Of a stretch of 64,000 bases of DNA, positions 46,647-55,930 are shown in pieces. Both the position numbers and the translations under genes were made by a program. The notes under the pieces were generated by a model, which was not told where the DNA came from, ran no database searches, and worked only from the letters and a program-made list of their open reading frames with translations. This DNA is from Proluteimonas luteida (GTDB taxonomy: Bacteria > Pseudomonadota > Gammaproteobacteria > Xanthomonadales > Xanthomonadaceae): contig NZ_JAIWPT010000001.1 of NCBI RefSeq assembly GCF_021191695.1, forward strand, positions 1 to 64,000. The letters run 5' to 3'. Each line of letters opens with the position of its first letter. Positions within the stretch are counted from its first letter, which is position 1.

Positions 46647-46674
46647 GGTAGGGTCTTCTCCTCCTGCCGCATCT
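46647..46674 (+). promoter_or_regulatory. Third GGTAGGGT motif, upstream of GNAT gene
   Basis: GGTAGGGT (46647-46654) is followed after 14 bases by GCATCT, one base out of register with the TGCATT box of the other two copies. It lies 26 bases after the phosphatase stop and 180 bases before the GNAT gene. The match is partial. Confidence 0.3.
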
Positions 46675-46828
46675 TTGTGTACGAGGCGCAGGAACGGCCG
46701 CTCTCTCCCGGCTGTTCCCGCCTTCCATACGAATTGCCGACGCATACCCCTTCCCCGGTATCTACCCCAGGTTCCGGGGTTCTTTTTCTGCGAGGGATGA
46801 CGGGCCGCATCTTCGCTGACGGAGCCGG

Positions 46829-47380
46829 ATGGTGGAGATCGGACGTTGGAGTCAGGACTCGCAATCGTCGCTGCAGGTCAGGCGCCTGTCGGAGCATGAC
46901 GCGTCGGCGTACTACGCGCTGCGCGGGCGCTTGGTGGAAGGCGGTGTGCACGCTGTCGAGCCGCAAGTGCGTGGAGAAGTCGAGGCCGGGGCGGACGGCA
47001 TCGCGACGCGACTTGCGGAGTATCTGGCGCATGGCACCTACGTATGGGGCGCATTTGACGGCAATGTGTTGGTCGGCGCCGCCGCGCTCTCGCGCGAGTA
47101 TCACGTCTCCTACGGCGGGATCGGCGTGCTGTGGGGCGTCTACGTGCTGCCGCGCTACCGGGGCACGCCTGCGTCACGACTGCTGATGGATGCAGTGGTC
47201 GGTTTGTGCGCGATGGACAGCACCACAAGCCAGATCCTGGCCGCGTGCGCGGTAGGCAACGATGCAGGGCGTCGGTTTCTCCAGCGCTTCGGCTTCGAGC
47301 CGATGACACTGCTGATCCGCGGCGGCTCGATCCACGGACAGGGCGGCACCTTCGATTTCCTGCGACGGCCGGTGTCGTGA
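46829..47380 (+). CDS. GNAT-family N-acetyltransferase
   Basis: A 183-residue acetyltransferase. The acetyl-CoA loop is visible as GVYVLPRYRGTPASRLLM, a V-x-(R)-x-x-G-x-(G/A)-like motif A, followed by CAVGNDAGRRFLQRFGFE (motif B). The substrate is unknown. ATG 46829 has a GGAG 5 bases upstream. It stands alone with 180 bases on either side and is cargo. Confidence 0.85.
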   Translation: MVEIGRWSQDSQSSLQVRRLSEHDASAYYALRGRLVEGGVHAVEPQVRGEVEAGADGIATRLAEYLAHGTYVWGAFDGNVLVGAAALSREYHVSYGGIGVLWGVYVLPRYRGTPASRLLMDAVVGLCAMDSTTSQILAACAVGNDAGRRFLQRFGFEPMTLLIRGGSIHGQGGTFDFLRRPVS

Positions 47381-47559
47381 GGCGTGCGGAATCGCGCCTG
47401 TTGGTTGTGCCGTCTATTTGGGCAGGAGTGCGCTCGAGTTCGACGTGGTTTTCCCGCGTAAGCATTCTCCCGCCCGTCGCCGGAAACACGGCAACAATGG
47501 CCTTTGACCCATAGAGGCTGGATCACGACGCTCACCCGTAACGCAGATTTTCTGCTCGG

Positions 47560-49575
47560 GTGAGGAACGTCGTGGTGCATGTGCGCGGAACCGGAGTACA
47601 GGTCAGCCAAGTGCTGGCGGTGCTGGGCATCGTGGTTGCCGGCACGTGGACGGCGACGCAATGGACGGCGGCGCAGCTGGGCTACCAGTCGCGGCTCGGC
47701 GTGCCGTGGTTCACGGTGTCGGATCATCCGGTGTACGCGCCGTGGCGATTGTTCGCGTGGTGGCTGGACTACGAGGCGTCTGCGCCGCAGGTCTTCCATC
47801 GCAGCGGGCTGATCGTGCTCGGCAGCGTTGCGGTCGCGGTGATGGTGTCCGTCGTGGCCCGCACAGCGAAGGGACGCGCGTCCGCCTCGATGCACGGTTC
47901 GGCGTGCTGGGCGACGAAGGCGCAGGCGCGGACGGCCGGACTGCTGGCCGCGCGCGGCGTGCTGCTCGGCCGCCTGGGCGCGGACTACCTGCGCCACGAC
48001 GGTCCGGAGCACGTGATGCTGTTCGCGCCCACGCGCACCGGCAAGGCGGTGGGCGTGGTGGTGCCGACGCTACTGACCTGGCCGAATTCGGTGATCGTCC
48101 ATGACATCAAGGAGGAACACTGGCAGTTGACCGCCGGCTGGCGGTCGCGGTTCTCACACTGCCTCTACTTCAATCCCACCGACGCACGGTCGGCGGCGTA
48201 CAACCCGCTGCTGGAGGTGCGGCGCGGCGTGCACGAGGTACGCGACGTGCAGAACATCGCCGACCTACTGGTCGACCCGGAAGGCGCGCTGGAGCGGCGC
48301 AACCACTGGGAGAAGACCTCGCACGCGCTGCTGGTCGGGGCGATCCTGCACGTGCTCTACGCCGAGCCGGACAAGTCCCTGCGCGGCGTCGCCAATTTCC
48401 TGTCCAACCCGGCGCGGTCGATCGAACGCACGCTGGGCGCGATGATGCGCACGCCGCACCTGGGCGATCGGCCGCACCCCGTGGTGGCCGCAGCCGCGCG
48501 GGAGATGCTCAACCGCAGCGACAACGAGCGTTCGGGCGTGCTGTCCACGGCGATGTCGTTCCTCGGCCTGTACCACGATCCGGTGGTGGCCGAGGTCACC
48601 TCGCGCTGCGATTGGCGCATCGCCGACCTGGTGTCGGCACAGGCGCCGGTGTCGTTGTACCTGGTGGTGCCGCCGTCCGACATCGAGCGCACCCGGCCGC
48701 TGGTGCGGCTGCTGCTGAACCAGATCGGCCGGAGGCTCACCGAGACCTTGCCGCAGCGCGAGATGCCACGGCGCAGGTTCCGCTGGGGGCGGCGACCGGA
48801 GGCCGCGCACGACGGCCACCCCTTGCTCTGGGTGCTGGACGAGTTCCCGGCGCTGGGCAGGTTGGACTTCTTCGAGCAGGCGCTGGCCTTCATGGCCGGC
48901 TACCGGATGCGGGCGCTGCTGATCGCGCAGTCGCTCAACCAGATCGAAGCGGCCTATGGCAGCAACAACTCGATCTTGGACAACTGCCACGTGCGCGTGG
49001 CGTTCGCGCCCAATGACGAACGCACGGCCCGGCGGCTGTCGGACACGCTCGGCATGGCGACGCAGGAGCACCTGCACCGCAGCTACGGCGGCTCCCGCGG
49101 TGCGTTGTGGCTGGACCACGTCAACGTGTCCCGGCAGGCGATCGGTCGGCCGTTGTTGACGCCGGGCGAGATCATGCAGCTGCCGCCGGACGAGGAACTG
49201 GTCATGGTGGCCGGACACCCGCCGCTGCGGGCGCGCAAGCTGCGGTACTACACCGATCCGAATTTCGTTCGGCGTGTGATGCCGCCGCCGGTGTTGGCGG
49301 ACGGCCCGTATGCCGACGCGCCGCCGCGCAGCGCAGACGACTGGAGTGCGCTGCCGGTTCCACCGGCGCCGGCGGTCGAGGATGGCACCGACGCCGGAGG
49401 TGTCGGAAGCGACGGCGGGTTGCAGCAGCAGGAGGAGATCGCGTGGGCGCTGCACGCAGCGCCGACGTCCGATCTGGCGGTCCTCGATGACGAGGCACCC
49501 GCGGCGTGGCGCGTTCCGCAGCGTGAGCGCGGCGTGCGGCAGGTGATTGGACCTGACGGAGGCATCCCGCTATGA
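47560..49575 (+). CDS. traG: TraG/VirD4 coupling protein
   Basis: A 671-residue inner-membrane ATPase linking the relaxosome to the mating channel. Two N-terminal membrane helices (about 10-30 and 85-105) are followed by Walker A APTRTGKA near residue 155 and Walker B LLWVLDEFPALG near 425, with MSFLGLYHDP and QSLNQIEAAYG blocks in between and after. It starts the transfer operon: the next gene overlaps its stop by 4 bases. GTG 47560 is assigned; GTG 47572, with GAGGA 5 bases upstream, is a serious alternative. Confidence 0.93.
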   Translation: MRNVVVHVRGTGVQVSQVLAVLGIVVAGTWTATQWTAAQLGYQSRLGVPWFTVSDHPVYAPWRLFAWWLDYEASAPQVFHRSGLIVLGSVAVAVMVSVVARTAKGRASASMHGSACWATKAQARTAGLLAARGVLLGRLGADYLRHDGPEHVMLFAPTRTGKAVGVVVPTLLTWPNSVIVHDIKEEHWQLTAGWRSRFSHCLYFNPTDARSAAYNPLLEVRRGVHEVRDVQNIADLLVDPEGALERRNHWEKTSHALLVGAILHVLYAEPDKSLRGVANFLSNPARSIERTLGAMMRTPHLGDRPHPVVAAAAREMLNRSDNERSGVLSTAMSFLGLYHDPVVAEVTSRCDWRIADLVSAQAPVSLYLVVPPSDIERTRPLVRLLLNQIGRRLTETLPQREMPRRRFRWGRRPEAAHDGHPLLWVLDEFPALGRLDFFEQALAFMAGYRMRALLIAQSLNQIEAAYGSNNSILDNCHVRVAFAPNDERTARRLSDTLGMATQEHLHRSYGGSRGALWLDHVNVSRQAIGRPLLTPGEIMQLPPDEELVMVAGHPPLRARKLRYYTDPNFVRRVMPPPVLADGPYADAPPRSADDWSALPVPPAPAVEDGTDAGGVGSDGGLQQQEEIAWALHAAPTSDLAVLDDEAPAAWRVPQRERGVRQVIGPDGGIPL

Positions 49576-50015
49576 GCCGCGTCCGCCGCAACGTGTATTT
49601 CGAGCACGCGCACGACAAGCGCCTGTCGGAACTGGCCGCGATGAAGGGCGTGTCGGTCTCCGGCATCGTCGCCGCGGCGGTGGCGGCGTTCCTGTCGCCG
49701 GAGGGCGACGGCCGCGAGCTGGTCGCCAAACGGCTGGACCGGCTCTCGTGCCAGTTCGAGCGGCTGGAGCGCGACCAGGCCATCCTGATCGAGGCGCTGG
49801 CGCTGTACGTGCGCTACTACCTGACCGTCAGCGCGCCGCTGCCCGAGGCGCACCAGGCGGCGGCCAAGGCGCAGGGGCAGGCGCGGTTCGCGCAGTTCGT
49901 CGAGCAGCTGGGGCGCCGGATCGGGCGTGGGCACAGCCTCGTACGCGAGCTGGCGACGGTGCGGTCGGAAGACGAGACGGATGCGGCCGCCGCCGCGCCG
50001 GGAGAGTCCGCGTGA
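49572..50015 (+). CDS. Ribbon-helix-helix (CopG-like) protein of the trb operon
   Basis: A 147-residue protein. The N-terminus (RVRRNVYFEHAHDKRLSELAAMKGVSVSGIVA) is a ribbon-helix-helix domain; a helical region follows. It lies between traG and trbB, overlapping traG by ATGA and trbB by GTGA. In this family the gene is always at this position. It might regulate the operon or take part in the relaxosome. Confidence 0.82.
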   Translation: MSRVRRNVYFEHAHDKRLSELAAMKGVSVSGIVAAAVAAFLSPEGDGRELVAKRLDRLSCQFERLERDQAILIEALALYVRYYLTVSAPLPEAHQAAAKAQGQARFAQFVEQLGRRIGRGHSLVRELATVRSEDETDAAAAAPGESA

Positions 50016-51031
50016 GCGGCGTCTATTCGCCGGTGGCAGTGTCGCAGGACCGGCGTGTGCGGATGCTGCGCACGGCGATGGGGCCGGTGATCGCCCGCGC
50101 GCTGGAGGACCCGGACGTGGTCGAGGTGATGCTCAACCCGGACGGGGCGCTGTGGATCGACAAGCTGTCGTCGGGGCGGACGCCGATGGGAGTGACCCTG
50201 CCGACGGGCGACGGCGAGCGGATCGTGCGGCTGGTGGCCTCGCACGTGCACGCCGAGGTGCACGCCGGCAGGCCGCTGCTGACCGCGGAGCTGCCCGAGA
50301 CCGGCGAGCGCTTCGAAGGCGTGCTGCCGCCGGTGGTGACGGCGCCAGCGTTCTCGCTGCGCAAGCGCGCGGTCGGGGTGCTGCGGCTGGCCGACTATGT
50401 GGCCGGCGGCATCCTCACTGCGGCGCAGGCGGCGTTCCTGCGCAGCGCGGTGCACGAGCGGCAGAACGTGCTGATCGCCGGCGGCACCAGCACCGGCAAG
50501 ACCACGCTGGCCAACGCGCTGCTGGCGGAGGTGGCCGCGACCGGCGACCGGGTGCTGGTGCTGGAGGACACGGTGGAGCTGCAGTGCGCGGCGCGCGATC
50601 ACGTGCCGCTGCGCACGCAGCCGGGCGTGGTGTCGATGGCCGACCTGGTGCGCTCGGCGATGCGCCTGCGGCCCGACCGGGTGGTGGTGGGCGAGGTGCG
50701 CGGCGGCGAGGCGCTGGACCTGGTGAAGGTGTGGGGCACGGGGCACCCGGGCGGGATCGCCACGGTGCACGCCGGCTCCGCGCTGGGCGCGCTGCTGCGG
50801 CTGGAGCAGCTGATCCTGGAGGTGGCGCTGACGCCGCCGCGGGCGCTGATCGCCGAGACGGTGAACGTGATCGTGTTCATCGCCGGGCGCGGGCGCGCGC
50901 GGCAGGTGCGCGACATCGCCTGCGTGACCGGCTGCGACGGCGACGGCTACCAGCTGGCCTCGCGCGACGAGCTGGCGCAGGCGCCGATTCCTTTTCCTTC
51001 CGATGGAGATGGTCATGACGACGCGACGTGA
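50012..51031 (+). CDS. trbB: TrbB, VirB11-type ATPase
   Basis: A 339-residue hexameric traffic ATPase. Walker A is GGTSTGKTTLAN near residue 156, the Asp box is LVLEDTVEL, Walker B region RPDRVVVGEVRGGEALDL, and the His box GHPGGIATVHAG, all intact. It powers pilus and channel assembly on the cytoplasmic side. GTG 50012 overlaps the previous stop; its own end overlaps trbC by 17 bases. Confidence 0.95.
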   Translation: MSGVYSPVAVSQDRRVRMLRTAMGPVIARALEDPDVVEVMLNPDGALWIDKLSSGRTPMGVTLPTGDGERIVRLVASHVHAEVHAGRPLLTAELPETGERFEGVLPPVVTAPAFSLRKRAVGVLRLADYVAGGILTAAQAAFLRSAVHERQNVLIAGGTSTGKTTLANALLAEVAATGDRVLVLEDTVELQCAARDHVPLRTQPGVVSMADLVRSAMRLRPDRVVVGEVRGGEALDLVKVWGTGHPGGIATVHAGSALGALLRLEQLILEVALTPPRALIAETVNVIVFIAGRGRARQVRDIACVTGCDGDGYQLASRDELAQAPIPFPSDGDGHDDAT

Positions 51032-51356
51032 TGCCGCGCCTGTGCGGGCGCGCGAGCTGCACTGGATGCTGCCGGGCGTGCTGCTGATGCTGCTGGCGGC
51101 CGGGGCGCAGGCGGCCGGTTCGGCGATGCCGTGGGAGGGGCCGCTGCAGGCGATCCTGGACTCGATCCAGGGGCCGGTGGCGCGGATCATCGCGGTGATC
51201 ATCATCATCATCACCGGGCTGACGCTGGCCTTCGGCGATACCTCGGGCGGGTTCCGGCGGCTGATCCAGATCGTGTTCGGGCTGTCGATCGCGTTCGCGG
51301 CGTCCTCGTTCTTCCTGTCGTTCTTCTCGTTCTCCGGTGGGGCGGTGGTGGCGTGA
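51015..51356 (+). CDS. trbC: TrbC, pilin
   Basis: A 113-residue prepilin with two long hydrophobic segments (LPGVLLMLLAAGAQAAG and IIAVIIIIITGLTLAFG) as in VirB2/TrbC. AQA-AG gives the signal peptidase site; TraF should mature it. ATG 51015 has GGAGATGG upstream; ATG 51003 is too close to it. The stop overlaps the GTG of trbD. Confidence 0.92.
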   Translation: MTTRRDAAPVRARELHWMLPGVLLMLLAAGAQAAGSAMPWEGPLQAILDSIQGPVARIIAVIIIIITGLTLAFGDTSGGFRRLIQIVFGLSIAFAASSFFLSFFSFSGGAVVA

Positions 51357-51616
51357 GCGCCGAGCTGCCCGGCTTCGAGGTGCCGCTGCACCGGGCGCTG
51401 ACCCAGCCGATCCTGCTGGGCGGGGCGCCGCGCACGGTGGCGATCGCCAACGGCACGCTGGCCGCGGCCGTGGGGCTGGGGTTGCAGCTGTGGATCCCCG
51501 GGCTGGTGCTGTGGATCGTGGGGCATTCGCTCGCGGTCTGGGGCGCGCGGCTGGATCCGCAGTTCATGGCCGTGTTCGCGCGGCATCTCAAGCACCGCGT
51601 GCTGCTGGACGCGTAG
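51353..51616 (+). CDS. trbD: TrbD (VirB3-like)
   Basis: An 87-residue membrane protein of the VirB3/TrbD family: short N-terminus with HRALTQPILLGGAPR, then two hydrophobic helices (TLAAAVGLGLQLWIPGL and LVLWIVGHSLAVW). It starts with GTG inside the trbC stop and ends two bases before trbE. Confidence 0.92.
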   Translation: MSAELPGFEVPLHRALTQPILLGGAPRTVAIANGTLAAAVGLGLQLWIPGLVLWIVGHSLAVWGARLDPQFMAVFARHLKHRVLLDA

Positions 51617-51618
51617 CC

Positions 51619-54066
51619 ATGCTGCACCTGGCCGAGTACCGCAAGCGTCCCGCCCTGCTCGCCGACTGGCTGCCGTGGGCCGGGCTGGTGGCGCCGGGCG
51701 TGGTACTGAACAAGGACGGCAGCTTCCAGCGCACCGCGCGCCTGCGCGGGCCGGACCTGGACAGCGCCACGGAGGCGGAGCTGGTGTCGGTGAGCGCGCG
51801 GCTCAACAATGCGCTCAGGCGGCTGGGCTCGGGCTGGGCGATCTACGTGGAGGCCGAGCGGCATGAGGCGGCCGGGTATCCGGTGTCGGATTTCCCGGAA
51901 CCGCTGTCGTGGCTGGTGGACGAGGAGCGGCGTGCGGCCTTCGAGCAGGTCGGCGCGCACTTCGAGAGCCGCTACTTCCTGACCCTGCAGTACCTGCCGC
52001 CGGAGGATGCGCGGGCGCGGGCGGCGAGCGTGCTGTACGAGCACGCGGCGAAGGGCGGGGCGGACTGGCGCGAGCGGCTGGCGGCGTTCGTCGCCGAGTC
52101 CGACCGGCTCTACGACCTGCTCGACGGGGTGATGCCGGCGCTGGCATGGCTGGACGATGCGGCGACGCTCACCTACCTGCACGGCTGCGTCTCGACGCGC
52201 CGGCACGCGGTGGCGGTGCCGGCCGTGCCGTTCCACCTCGACGCGCTGCTGGCGGACTGCCCGCTGTCCGGCGGGCTGGCGCCGGTGCTGGGCGAGGCGC
52301 ACCTGCGCACGGTGACGGTGCGCGCGTTCCCGACCTCGACCTGGCCGGGGGTGCTGGACGAGCTGAACCGGCTCGGGTTCGGCTATCGCTGGGTCACGCG
52401 CTTCCTGTGCCTGGACAAGGCGGAGGCGGAGAAGGCACTCGCGCGGCTGCGCCGCCAGTGGTTCGCCAAGCGCAAGTCGGTGGTGGCGCTGCTGCGCGAG
52501 ACCCTGTTCCAGCAGGAGAGCCCGCTGGTGGACAACGACGCGGCGAACAACGCGACCGACGCGGACGCGGCGCTGCAGGAGCTTGGGAGCGACGCGGTCG
52601 CCTTTGGCTACGTCACCGCGACGGTGACGGTGCTGGACCGCGACGCCGACGCGGCGGACGAGCGGCGGCGGCAGGTGGAGCGGGTGATCCAGGGACGCGG
52701 CTTCGTGACCGTGCCGGAAACGCTCAACGCGGTGGAAGCCTGGCTGTCGTCGATCCCCGGCAACGCCTACGCCAACGTGCGCCAGCCGATCGTCTCGACC
52801 CTGAACCTGGCGCACCTGATGCCGGTGTCGGCGGTGTGGGCGGGGCCGGAGCGCAACGCGCACCTGGACGGGCCGCCGCTGCTGGTGTGCCGCACCGACG
52901 GGGCGACGCCGTTCCGGCTGTCGCTGCATGTGGGCGACGTGGGGCACACGCTGGTGGTGGGGCCGACCGGCGCCGGCAAGTCGGTGCTGCTGGCGACGCT
53001 GCTGCTGCAGTTCCGGCGCTATGCCGGCTCGCGCCTGTTCGTATTCGACATGGGCCGCTCGCTGCGCGCCGCGATCCTGGGGCTGGGCGGCGAGCACTAC
53101 GACCTCGGCGGGGAGGGGCTGGCGTTCCAGCCGCTGGCCGGGATCGACGAGGCCGGCTACCGCGGCTTCGCCGCGGAGTGGGTCGAGGAGCGGCTGCGGC
53201 AGGAGGGCGTGGACGTGGGCCTGGCCGAGAAGGACGCGGTCTGGTCGGCGTTGGGCAACCTCGCCGGGGCGCCGGTGGAGCAGCGCACGCTGACCGGGCT
53301 GTCGGTGCTGCTGCAGTCGAACGCGCTGCGGCAGGCGCTGGCGCCCTACGTGCTGGGCGGGGCGCACGGCAAGCTGCTCGACGCCGACCGCGACGCGCTC
53401 GGTTCGGCTGACGTGCAGGGTTTCGAGATGGAGGCGCTGACCGGCAGCCGCGCGGCGACGCTGGCGGTGCTGCGCTACCTGTTCGCGCGGTTCGAGGAAC
53501 GCTTCGACGGATCGCCCGCGCTGCTGGTGCTGGACGAGGCATGGCTGTTCCTCGACGACCCGGTGTTCGCCGCGCGCATCCGCCAGTGGCTCAAGACGCT
53601 GCGCAAGAAGAACGTGGCGGTGGTGTTCGCCACGCAGTCGCTGGCGGACGTGCAGCAGTCCTCGATCGCGCCGGCGATCGTCGAGAGCTGCGCCAGCCGG
53701 ATCTTCCTGCCCAACCCGCAGGCGATGGAGCCGCAGGTACGCGCCGTCTACGAGGGGTTCGGGCTCAACGCCCGGCAGATCGAGCTGGTCGCGACCGCGC
53801 AGCCCAAGCGCGACTACTACTACCAGTCGCGGGTGGGCAACAGGCTGTTCGACCTGGACCTGGGGCCGCTGGCGCTGGCGTTCGCCGGCGCTGCGACGCC
53901 GGCCGACCAGCGCGACATCGACCGCGTGCTCGCCGAGGCCGGTGTGCCGGGCTTCGCCGGCGCCTGGCTGCGCGAGCGCGGCCTCGGCTGGGCCGCGAAC
54001 CTGCTGTCCCAATCGCCGGCGCCGGGCGCCGGCGTTCCTTCCCCCGATCCGGAGATCGCGTCATGA
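51619..54066 (+). CDS. trbE: TrbE, VirB4-type ATPase
   Basis: An 815-residue ATPase. The N-terminal CagE/TrbE/VirB domain opens with LAEYRKRPALLADWLPW; Walker A is VGPTGAGKS near residue 452, Walker B is LLVLDEAWLFLD near 635, followed by VFATQSLADVQQS. It energises pilus assembly and substrate passage. Its last bases overlap trbJ (ATGA). Confidence 0.95.
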   Translation: MLHLAEYRKRPALLADWLPWAGLVAPGVVLNKDGSFQRTARLRGPDLDSATEAELVSVSARLNNALRRLGSGWAIYVEAERHEAAGYPVSDFPEPLSWLVDEERRAAFEQVGAHFESRYFLTLQYLPPEDARARAASVLYEHAAKGGADWRERLAAFVAESDRLYDLLDGVMPALAWLDDAATLTYLHGCVSTRRHAVAVPAVPFHLDALLADCPLSGGLAPVLGEAHLRTVTVRAFPTSTWPGVLDELNRLGFGYRWVTRFLCLDKAEAEKALARLRRQWFAKRKSVVALLRETLFQQESPLVDNDAANNATDADAALQELGSDAVAFGYVTATVTVLDRDADAADERRRQVERVIQGRGFVTVPETLNAVEAWLSSIPGNAYANVRQPIVSTLNLAHLMPVSAVWAGPERNAHLDGPPLLVCRTDGATPFRLSLHVGDVGHTLVVGPTGAGKSVLLATLLLQFRRYAGSRLFVFDMGRSLRAAILGLGGEHYDLGGEGLAFQPLAGIDEAGYRGFAAEWVEERLRQEGVDVGLAEKDAVWSALGNLAGAPVEQRTLTGLSVLLQSNALRQALAPYVLGGAHGKLLDADRDALGSADVQGFEMEALTGSRAATLAVLRYLFARFEERFDGSPALLVLDEAWLFLDDPVFAARIRQWLKTLRKKNVAVVFATQSLADVQQSSIAPAIVESCASRIFLPNPQAMEPQVRAVYEGFGLNARQIELVATAQPKRDYYYQSRVGNRLFDLDLGPLALAFAGAATPADQRDIDRVLAEAGVPGFAGAWLRERGLGWAANLLSQSPAPGAGVPSPDPEIAS

Positions 54067-54788
54067 AGAAGACCTTGCTGTCGCTGTTCGTCGCCGGTGC
54101 GTTGCTCGCGGGCACCGCGCAGGCGCAGGTGGCCGTGTTCGATCCGGCCAACTTCCAGCAGAACCTGCTCACTGCCGCGCGCACGCTGGAGCAGATCAAC
54201 CACCAGGTGCACTCGCTGCAGAACGAGGCGCAGATGCTGGCGAACGATGCCCGCAACCTCGCGGGGCTGGATTTCAGCGCCTTGCAGGAACTGCGTTCGG
54301 CGCTGGCCGACAGCCAGCGGTTGATCGACGAGGCACGCGGGCTGGCGTTCGAGGTCTCGCGCATGGATGCGCAGTTCCGGCGCCTGTACCCGGAGCGCTA
54401 CACCGCCGCGGTCAGCGGCAGCGAGATGGCGTCCGATGCGCGCGAGCGCTGGCGCAACTCGCTCGACGCACTGCACACCGCGACCCGGCTGCAGGCGCAG
54501 GCGGTGGAGAACTTCGCCGTGGACGAACGGGCGCTGGGCGACCTGGTGGCGCGCAGCCAGTCGGCGGACGGGCAGTTGCAGGCGGTGCAGGCCACCAACC
54601 AGCTGCTGGCGCTGCGGGCGCGGCAGTCGATCCAGGGCCAGCAGCTGCAGCTTGCGCAGGATCGCGCGGTGGCGCTGGAGCACGCGCGCACGCTGGCCGT
54701 ACATGAACAGGCGCGCGAGGTGCGCCGCCGGTTCCGCGGCGAGGGCGTGCCGTACACGCCGACGCCGGTGCGGTTCTACGGCGACTGA
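54063..54788 (+). CDS. trbJ: TrbJ (VirB5-like)
   Basis: A 241-residue periplasmic protein with a signal peptide (LLSLFVAGALLAGTAQAQ). It is almost wholly helical with heptad-like runs (LTAARTLEQINHQVHSLQNE), as in TrbJ/VirB5. It is part of the pilus tip. The start overlaps the trbE stop; trbL follows after 12 bases. Confidence 0.92.
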   Translation: MKKTLLSLFVAGALLAGTAQAQVAVFDPANFQQNLLTAARTLEQINHQVHSLQNEAQMLANDARNLAGLDFSALQELRSALADSQRLIDEARGLAFEVSRMDAQFRRLYPERYTAAVSGSEMASDARERWRNSLDALHTATRLQAQAVENFAVDERALGDLVARSQSADGQLQAVQATNQLLALRARQSIQGQQLQLAQDRAVALEHARTLAVHEQAREVRRRFRGEGVPYTPTPVRFYGD

Positions 54789-54800
54789 CGGAGCGCGGAC

Positions 54801-55919
54801 GTGGACGACGTTGCGGTCATCGACCGGTTCCTCGACGTGTACTCGCGCTACATCGACTCGGGCTTCGGCCTGCTCGGGAGCGAGGTCGCGTTCCTGACCG
54901 CCACGCTGGTGGTCATCGACATGACCCTGGCCGGGCTGTTCTGGGCGATGGGTGGGCAGGAGGTGATGGGGCGGTTGATCCGCAAGGTGCTGTACGTGGG
55001 CGCGTTCGCCTTCATCCTCGGCAACTTCAATGCGCTGGCCGGCATCCTGTTCCGTTCGTTCGCGGGGCTGGGGTTGACCGCCTCGGGTTCGACGCTGAGC
55101 GAGGCCGAGTTCCTGCAGCCGGGGCGGTTGGCGAAGGTGGGCGTGGACGCCGGGCAGCCGATCCTCGACCAGATCGGCGAGCTGGCGGGGTTCCCGCAGG
55201 TGTTCGCCAACCTCGATCCGATCGTGGTGCTGTTCCTGGCGTGGCTGGTGGTGATCGTCAGTTTCTTCGTGCTGTCGGTGCAGCTGTTCGTCACGTTGAT
55301 CGAGTTCAAGCTGACGACGCTCGCCGGTTTCGTGCTGGTGCCGTTCGCGCTGTGGAACAAGACCGCGTTCCTGGCCGAGAAGGTGCTGGGCAACGTGGTG
55401 TCGTCCGGGATCAAGGTGCTGGTGCTGGCGGTGATCGTCGGCATCGGCACCGGGCTGTTCGACGAGTTCCGCGCGGTGCCGGACGAGCCGTCGCTCGACT
55501 ACGCGCTGGCGGTGATGCTCGGGTCGCTGACGCTGCTGGGGCTCGGGATCTTCGGGCCGGGCATCGCGACCGGGCTGGTGTCCGGTGGGCCGCAGCTCAG
55601 CGCCGGCGCCGCGGCAGGCACGGCCCTGGGCGTGGCCGGGAGCGTCACGGCGGTGGGCGCCGCAGTGGGCGCGGGCCGCGCCGCGATGGCGGCGAGGACG
55701 GCGTCCACTCCTGCGGCGTCTGCGTCGCGCGCCGGTGGTGGTACGTCTGTGGCGACGCGTCCCCCGGGCACGGGCGAGACGCCCGCCTGGGCGCAGCGGC
55801 TTCGCGAGCGCGGCAGGAGCGCGATGCACGGCGCGGCGACGGCCGCCCACGTGCTGCGCAGCGGCGATTCCGGTGGTGGCGGCGCCTCGCCGACGCTGCG
55901 CGATCCCTCGAATCGGTGA
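54801..55919 (+). CDS. trbL: TrbL (VirB6-like)
   Basis: A 372-residue polytopic membrane protein with about six helices between residues 30 and 260 (LFLAWLVVIVSFFVLSVQLF is one). The TrbL motif region includes LVLAVIVGIGTGLFDEF. The C-terminal 110 residues are an Ala/Gly/Pro-rich, probably disordered tail. GTG 54801 has GGAG 8-10 bases upstream. Confidence 0.93.
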   Translation: MDDVAVIDRFLDVYSRYIDSGFGLLGSEVAFLTATLVVIDMTLAGLFWAMGGQEVMGRLIRKVLYVGAFAFILGNFNALAGILFRSFAGLGLTASGSTLSEAEFLQPGRLAKVGVDAGQPILDQIGELAGFPQVFANLDPIVVLFLAWLVVIVSFFVLSVQLFVTLIEFKLTTLAGFVLVPFALWNKTAFLAEKVLGNVVSSGIKVLVLAVIVGIGTGLFDEFRAVPDEPSLDYALAVMLGSLTLLGLGIFGPGIATGLVSGGPQLSAGAAAGTALGVAGSVTAVGAAVGAGRAAMAARTASTPAASASRAGGGTSVATRPPGTGETPAWAQRLRERGRSAMHGAATAAHVLRSGDSGGGGASPTLRDPSNR

Positions 55920-55930
55920 AGGAGACGACG

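Noticed and set aside
51211..54012. 933-codon minus-strand frame opposite trbE
   Set aside because: Arg/His/Gln-rich low-complexity translation; trbE on the plus strand has all ATPase motifs.
53820..55850. 676-codon minus-strand frame opposite trbJ-trbL
   Set aside because: Same shadow effect; no motif, and the plus-strand genes are clearly conserved in order.
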